The notes under the pieces are model-generated. The model did no database searches. It worked only from the letters and a program-made list of their open reading frames with translations, and was not told the DNA's origin. A stretch of DNA of 9,141 nucleotides from Bacillota bacterium. Lineage in GTDB: Bacteria > Bacillota_C > Negativicutes > CTSoil-072. Every line of letters starts with the position of its first letter. Within the stretch, counting starts at the first letter, position 1. The position numbers and the translations under genes are program-made. Of this stretch, positions 6,498-9,141 are shown piece after piece. Location: contig JAGFXW010000074.1 in NCBI GenBank assembly GCA_017861495.1, positions 1 to 9,141 of the forward strand, in the 5' to 3' direction.

Positions 6498-7661
6498 TTA
6501 TGGTTTTATGGTCGCTTTATACATTTGCTTGCCATCTTTAAATTCAATGATAACCGCACTCTTGACTGCATCGTGGCTAGCGTTCAACGTAGTTGATCCG
6601 GTAATTGCCGGATAATCTTTGGTTGCCGCCAAGGCTTCGCGGATTTTTTCCGGTTCGGCGCTGCCGGCACGTTTGATTGCATCAATCAACACGTTGGCAG
6701 CATCATAACCCAGAACGGCCATGGCATCCGGAGCTTGTCCGTACTCTTTTTTGTATGCCTGTACAAAAGCCTGAGCCGCAGGACTGGTATCGTCAACTGA
6801 ATAGTGGTTGGTGAAATATGTGTTATTCAAAGCTGGCGCTCCACCAATTTCTACGAGTTTCGGTGAATCCCAACCGTCTCCACCCACGATCGGCGCGGTA
6901 ATCCCCATCTCACGCGCTTGTTTTACAATTTTGCCCACTTCTTCATAGTAACCAGGAACATAGATAACATCGGCGTTCAAGCCTTTTACCTTCGTCAAGA
7001 TAGTCTTGAAATCCTGATCTTTTTGCAAATAGGCTTCTTCCGCTAAAATGCTGCCGCCGCCTTTGGTAAATGCATCCTTAAAGAACGCAGACAGACCTTT
7101 GCTGTAATCGCTGCTGTTGTCAACCAAGATTACCGCTTTGTTCAGTTTTAACGTGTTAAGAACAAAGTTTGCCCCAACCGTTCCTTGGAAAGGATCGATA
7201 AAACAAACTCGGAAACTATAATTTTTAACTTTGCCGGTTGCTTCATCCACTGTTACTTTTGGGTTCGTAGCGCCTACTGCAATAAACGGCAGTTTGCTCG
7301 CTTCCGCTACGCTGGAAGCTGCAATCGCATTGGAACTGGCAAAAATACCGGTTACCGCTACGACCTTATCCTGTGTTGCTAATTTTGTCATCGCATTGGC
7401 CGATTCAGACGGTTCACTTTTGTTGTCGGCAACAACTGCCTGGATCTGTTTCCCCAGAACGCCGCCTTTGGCATTGGCTTCTTTAATCGCCATTTTTGCA
7501 CCATTGGCCGCTGAAGTGCCAAATGTAGCATTGCTGCCGGTCAACTCATCCAGAATACCAATTTTAATGTCTTTTGAAGACGATCCGCCGCAGCCGGCCA
7601 TGGTTGCAGCCATCAACAAGGTTACCAAAGATACAGCAACCAGTTTAAAAATACTTTTCAT
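6498..7661 (-). CDS. ABC transporter amino-acid-binding lipoprotein (LivJ/LivK type)
   Basis: A 387-residue type I periplasmic-binding-protein fold, close to the usual length for branched-chain amino-acid (HAAT family) receptors. A lipoprotein signal ends in TMAGC, with C24 the likely lipidated residue, followed by a Gly/Ser linker. The mature N-terminus KIGILDELTGSNATFGTSAANGAKMAIKE is the family's first strand and ligand-loop region. LPFIAVGATNP, FRVCFIDPFQG and APIVGGDGWDS are further family landmarks. The usual ligands are Leu/Ile/Val or other amino acids. The upstream glycine riboswitch suggests glycine or a related compound, by inference only. The start at 7659-7661 is chosen because the signal peptide begins there and GGGAG/GGGAAG precedes it; the reading frame stays open further upstream only across the riboswitch. 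No permease or ATPase gene is adjacent. Confidence 0.92.
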   Translation of the reverse strand: MKSIFKLVAVSLVTLLMAATMAGCGGSSSKDIKIGILDELTGSNATFGTSAANGAKMAIKEANAKGGVLGKQIQAVVADNKSEPSESANAMTKLATQDKVVAVTGIFASSNAIAASSVAEASKLPFIAVGATNPKVTVDEATGKVKNYSFRVCFIDPFQGTVGANFVLNTLKLNKAVILVDNSSDYSKGLSAFFKDAFTKGGGSILAEEAYLQKDQDFKTILTKVKGLNADVIYVPGYYEEVGKIVKQAREMGITAPIVGGDGWDSPKLVEIGGAPALNNTYFTNHYSVDDTSPAAQAFVQAYKKEYGQAPDAMAVLGYDAANVLIDAIKRAGSAEPEKIREALAATKDYPAITGSTTLNASHDAVKSAVIIEFKDGKQMYKATIKP

Positions 7662-7756
7662 GAATCTTCCCGCTCCCTTTTCATCGTATTTTGTCAATAC
7701 ATTGGTTTCAAATGAATTCACTATTCTACATAGTAGAAATGGCCGAAAAAAGCATA

Positions 7757-7794
7757 TAAAGAAAAGAGCCAAATCACTCTGTGATCTGACTCTT
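7757..7794 (-). terminator. Leader terminator (riboswitch expression platform)
   Basis: On the minus strand a 14-bp stem forms between 7781-7794 and 7764-7777 (two G/T wobbles, AGA loop), followed by TTCTTT. It lies between the glycine aptamers and the ribosome site, about 95 nt before the ATG, the position of a transcription-attenuating expression platform. Its 5' arm AAGAGTC (7788-7794) is complementary to GACTCTT within aptamer 2 (7913-7919). Confidence 0.82.
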
Positions 7795-7839
7795 GACAGC
7801 CAAAATAAAACAGACCGCTTATTCGCAGTTGCTGTTGTT

Positions 7840-8013
7840 ATCTCTGTCCTTTTGCCTGAGAGATTTGCCAGTAAATCAATATTACTGTATTTCACCTTCG
7901 GCGCCCTTGATAAAGAGTCTCTCCAGAGTTCCATCCGTTTACGGTTCCACCCAAGTCGTTCAGGTGCCTGAGAGTTTTGCTCCTTCGGCGGGCCATACTG
8001 GCCACTCTTCCGC
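7840..8013 (-). ncRNA. Tandem glycine riboswitch (two aptamers)
   Basis: Read on the minus strand, aptamer 1 (about 8013-7963) contains GGAAGAG, GCCGAAGGAGCAAAACTCTC and AGGCA. Aptamer 2 (about 7928-7842) contains CTCTGGAGAG, GCGCCGAAGG, then AATCTCTCAGGCAAAAGG and ACAGAG. These are the conserved signatures of the glycine riboswitch. The P1 stem of aptamer 2 (CTCTG with CAGAG) is intact. In aptamer 2 a CTCTT-TATC-AAGGG stem is also visible. The linker of about 34 nt is in the normal range for the cooperative tandem form. It lies in the leader of the solute-binding protein gene, with a terminator downstream. Confidence 0.93.
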
Positions 8014-8068
8014 AAACATCATTTGGAAAATATATGTAGATTTTTAGAATATATTGAAAACCTTTTAT

Positions 8069-8097
8069 ATTATACACGAAATTGTTTTTTTATTCAA
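8069..8097 (-). promoter_or_regulatory. Promoter of the riboswitch / solute-binding protein transcript
   Basis: On the minus strand, TTGAAT (8092-8097) and a perfect TATAAT (8069-8074) are spaced by 17 nt. The start would be near 8062, about 50 nt before aptamer 1, giving a leader of about 400 nt. It lies directly after the stop codon of the upstream monooxygenase-type gene, and no terminator is visible between them, so readthrough into the leader is possible. Confidence 0.8.
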
Positions 8098-8117
8098 TAC
8101 AATCGCATAATATAACA

Positions 8118-8414
8118 TTATAAAGACAGTTTTTCCGCTGTGTACACAACAATCTCTGAAGGCTTTTCCAAATATTCTTTTGAAGCCTGCTTCCATCTAG
8201 CAAAATGCGGTGTCGTAAAATGAAGTTGTATCGCCGCCTGGTCCGCCCATTCTTCTACAAATGTGCATTGATTTTCCACAAAAGGATCATCCAACAGCGA
8301 ATAACTAATACACCCTGCTTCGGCCCGCGATGCAGCGAGGACTTCACCCGCCGCAGCCAATAACGCTGGTTTCTTTCCTGGTTTTACCGATAGCTTTGCA
8401 ATCACAATAACCAT
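8118..8414 (-). CDS. Antibiotic biosynthesis monooxygenase (ABM) domain protein, YgiN-like
   Basis: A 98-residue, single-domain protein with the dimeric ferredoxin-like alpha/beta ABM fold: opening strand MVIVIAKLSVKPGKK, helix with LAAAGEVLAASRAEAGC, then SYSLLDDPFVENQCTFVEEWAD and the helix that carries HFTTPHFARW (about 65-74). Length and motifs match the YgiN-type subgroup, of which some members act on quinols or other aromatics and others have no known substrate. The exact reaction cannot be told from sequence. The ATG at 8412-8414 follows GGGGAGG by about 9-10 nt. Repeat copy C lies immediately upstream, in the likely 5' leader. Confidence 0.85.
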   Translation of the reverse strand: MVIVIAKLSVKPGKKPALLAAAGEVLAASRAEAGCISYSLLDDPFVENQCTFVEEWADQAAIQLHFTTPHFARWKQASKEYLEKPSEIVVYTAEKLSL

Positions 8415-8450
8415 CCTTAGTTTCCTCCCCGATCATCATAGTATTTTTGG

Positions 8451-8667
8451 GTACACCAGAAAGTATAAAATTATATCTGGTGTACATAAGTGTAACCCGC
8501 GACTTCCACCGTCGCTATATGTGAGCCCTGGTTTCAAAAGAGTTATAACTCTTTTGAAACCTTAGAGCGAACTTATTTCGAGCTTTACAGCTTGTTACCC
8601 CAACACGGAGGATTGAGGGTTACAGGCTGTTAGCGAGATAAAGCTCGGCGCAAGCCGGGTTTTCTAA
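8451..8667 (-). repeat. Hairpin-rich intergenic repeat, copy C
   Basis: Read on the minus strand it starts with TTAGAAAACCCGGCTTG (from 8667), as in copies A and B. On the plus strand its stems are GTACACCAGA (8451-8460) with TCTGGTGTAC (8476-8485); GCGAC with GTCGC (about 8499-8515); a perfect 32-nt palindrome (8530-8561); ACAGCTTGTTACCC (8587-8600) with GGGTTACAGGCTGT (8617-8630), enclosed by CGAGCTTT (8579-8586) with AAAGCTCG (8640-8647); and CGGC-GCAA-GCCG (8646-8657). The order of linkers matches copy D in its middle and copy A at both ends, so this copy ties the family together. Confidence 0.85.
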
Positions 8668-8696
8668 CTTATACTTATTTTCTCCATCATAGCCAA
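8668..8696 (-). promoter_or_regulatory. Candidate promoter of the ABM-domain gene
   Basis: On the minus strand, TTGGCT (8691-8696) and TATAAG (8668-8673) are spaced by 17 nt. The transcript would begin at about the head of repeat copy C and carry the whole element as its leader. The boxes are imperfect, so this is tentative. Confidence 0.4.
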
Positions 8697-8732
8697 ATTC
8701 CCTGTTGCTAATTTTCTCATTATTTTCTCAAG

Positions 8733-8761
8733 TTGACCTATTTGATGGAAAAGCCTAGAAT
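8733..8761 (+). promoter_or_regulatory. Promoter of the EamA-type transporter gene
   Basis: TTGACC (8733-8738) and TAGAAT (8756-8761) are spaced by 17 nt, each one mismatch from consensus. The start would be near 8768, about 37 nt before the ATG. Confidence 0.65.
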
Positions 8762-8804
8762 ATATTTATACAAAATAAATCTTTTTCACGAAGGGGTACT
8801 AACT

Positions 8805-9141
8805 ATGCATGTAAAATCAAACCTGTTGCTCCTGCTGACAGCGGCAATCTGGGGATTTGCATTTGTAGCGCAGCGGGTAGGAATGGAGTCGATGCCGCCG
8901 TTCGCCTTTAATGGGGTACGATTTGCTCTTGGGGCCATTTCATTGCTGCCGGTAATGCTATTCTTCAAAAATAATTCTGCAATGCAGAAAAATTCTCAGC
9001 CAACGAAAAACCATCGACGCATCGGCTTGCTTGCCGGGGTGGTTTTGTTCATCGCCGCTTCGCTCCAGCAAATCGGACTGATTGGCACAACGGCCGGAAA
9101 GGCTGCCTTTATAACTTGTCTGTACATTGTATTGGTTCCAA
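8805..9141 (+). CDS. EamA/DMT family transporter, N-terminal fragment
   Basis: The first 112 codons of a membrane protein, open to the right edge. It begins MHVKSNLLLLLTAAIWGFAF and continues VAQRVGMESMPPFAFNGVRF, the characteristic first EamA segment (AAIWGxxFV, then PxxFxxxRF). At least three membrane segments are visible, ending in LQQIGLIGTTAGKAAFITCLYIVLVP, where the GLxxTTAGKAAFIT motif is common in the YdcZ/RhaT-like drug/metabolite exporter group. Family members move metabolites or amino acids out of or into the cell; the substrate cannot be told. The ATG follows AAGGGG (8791-8796) by 8 nt. Confidence 0.88.
   Translation, partial: MHVKSNLLLLLTAAIWGFAFVAQRVGMESMPPFAFNGVRFALGAISLLPVMLFFKNNSAMQKNSQPTKNHRRIGLLAGVVLFIAASLQQIGLIGTTAGKAAFITCLYIVLVP

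Noticed and set aside
7231..7971. 246-codon plus-strand reading frame opposite the binding-protein gene and riboswitch
   Set aside because: It is the complement of a clear coding region and a clear riboswitch, and its composition is that of an antisense shadow.
7662..8015. In-frame extension of the binding-protein gene giving a 505-residue protein
   Set aside because: The extra 118 codons run across the glycine riboswitch and the leader terminator. The lipoprotein signal peptide starts at 7661 with a ribosome site before it.
5337..8667. Insertion sequence or transposase-bearing element as the source of the repeats
   Set aside because: No transposase reading frame, no clear terminal inverted repeats across the whole element and no obvious target duplications can be seen. 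Movement by a transposase encoded elsewhere remains possible but is unsupported here.

Overview
The window looks like chromosome of a low-to-mid GC Firmicute. Shine-Dalgarno sites are strong, promoters are of the sigma-A type, there is a perfect CIRCE operator for the HrcA repressor, and a tandem glycine riboswitch precedes a lipoprotein gene. A spore-forming Negativicute (Sporomusaceae-like) would fit, but that is an impression from gene content, not a demonstrated assignment. No transposase, integrase, phage gene, CRISPR array, tRNA or rRNA is visible.

Layout. At the left edge is the start of fabH (minus strand, cut by the window edge) with its own promoter. Next is a minus-strand operon, DUF401-type membrane protein then M29 aminopeptidase, with a promoter near 2980-3008 and a terminator at 249-292. 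Divergent from it is htpG (plus), with promoter, CIRCE operator and terminator. A small secreted glucosaminidase-type hydrolase follows at 5652-6302 (plus). Convergent to it is a minus-strand gene for an amino-acid-type ABC solute-binding lipoprotein, preceded by a roughly 400-nt leader with a tandem glycine riboswitch and a terminator. Then come a small antibiotic-biosynthesis-monooxygenase-fold protein (minus) and, divergently, the start of an EamA/DMT-type transporter (plus), cut by the right edge.

The most unusual content lies between the genes. Four spaces (about 321-444, 5337-5630, 6319-6475 and 8451-8667) carry members of one family of modular, hairpin-rich repeats. Short linkers are conserved between copies (for example TTAGAAAACCCGGCTTG and cTTATTTCGAG), while the hairpin arms between them differ in sequence yet stay paired. 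Several stems show compensatory changes, and some hairpins are nested inside longer stems, giving branched folds. Two copies end just upstream of a Shine-Dalgarno sequence in sense orientation, one abuts a stop codon, and one sits between convergent genes. I do not recognise the family under any name.

The genes are mostly unrelated housekeeping and stress functions (fatty-acid initiation, peptide turnover, chaperone, wall hydrolase, amino-acid uptake) and do not form one pathway. The two clear regulatory stories are HrcA control of htpG and glycine control of a solute-binding protein with no permease or ATPase gene beside it. In the latter leader, complementarity between aptamer 2 and the terminator suggests a glycine OFF switch.
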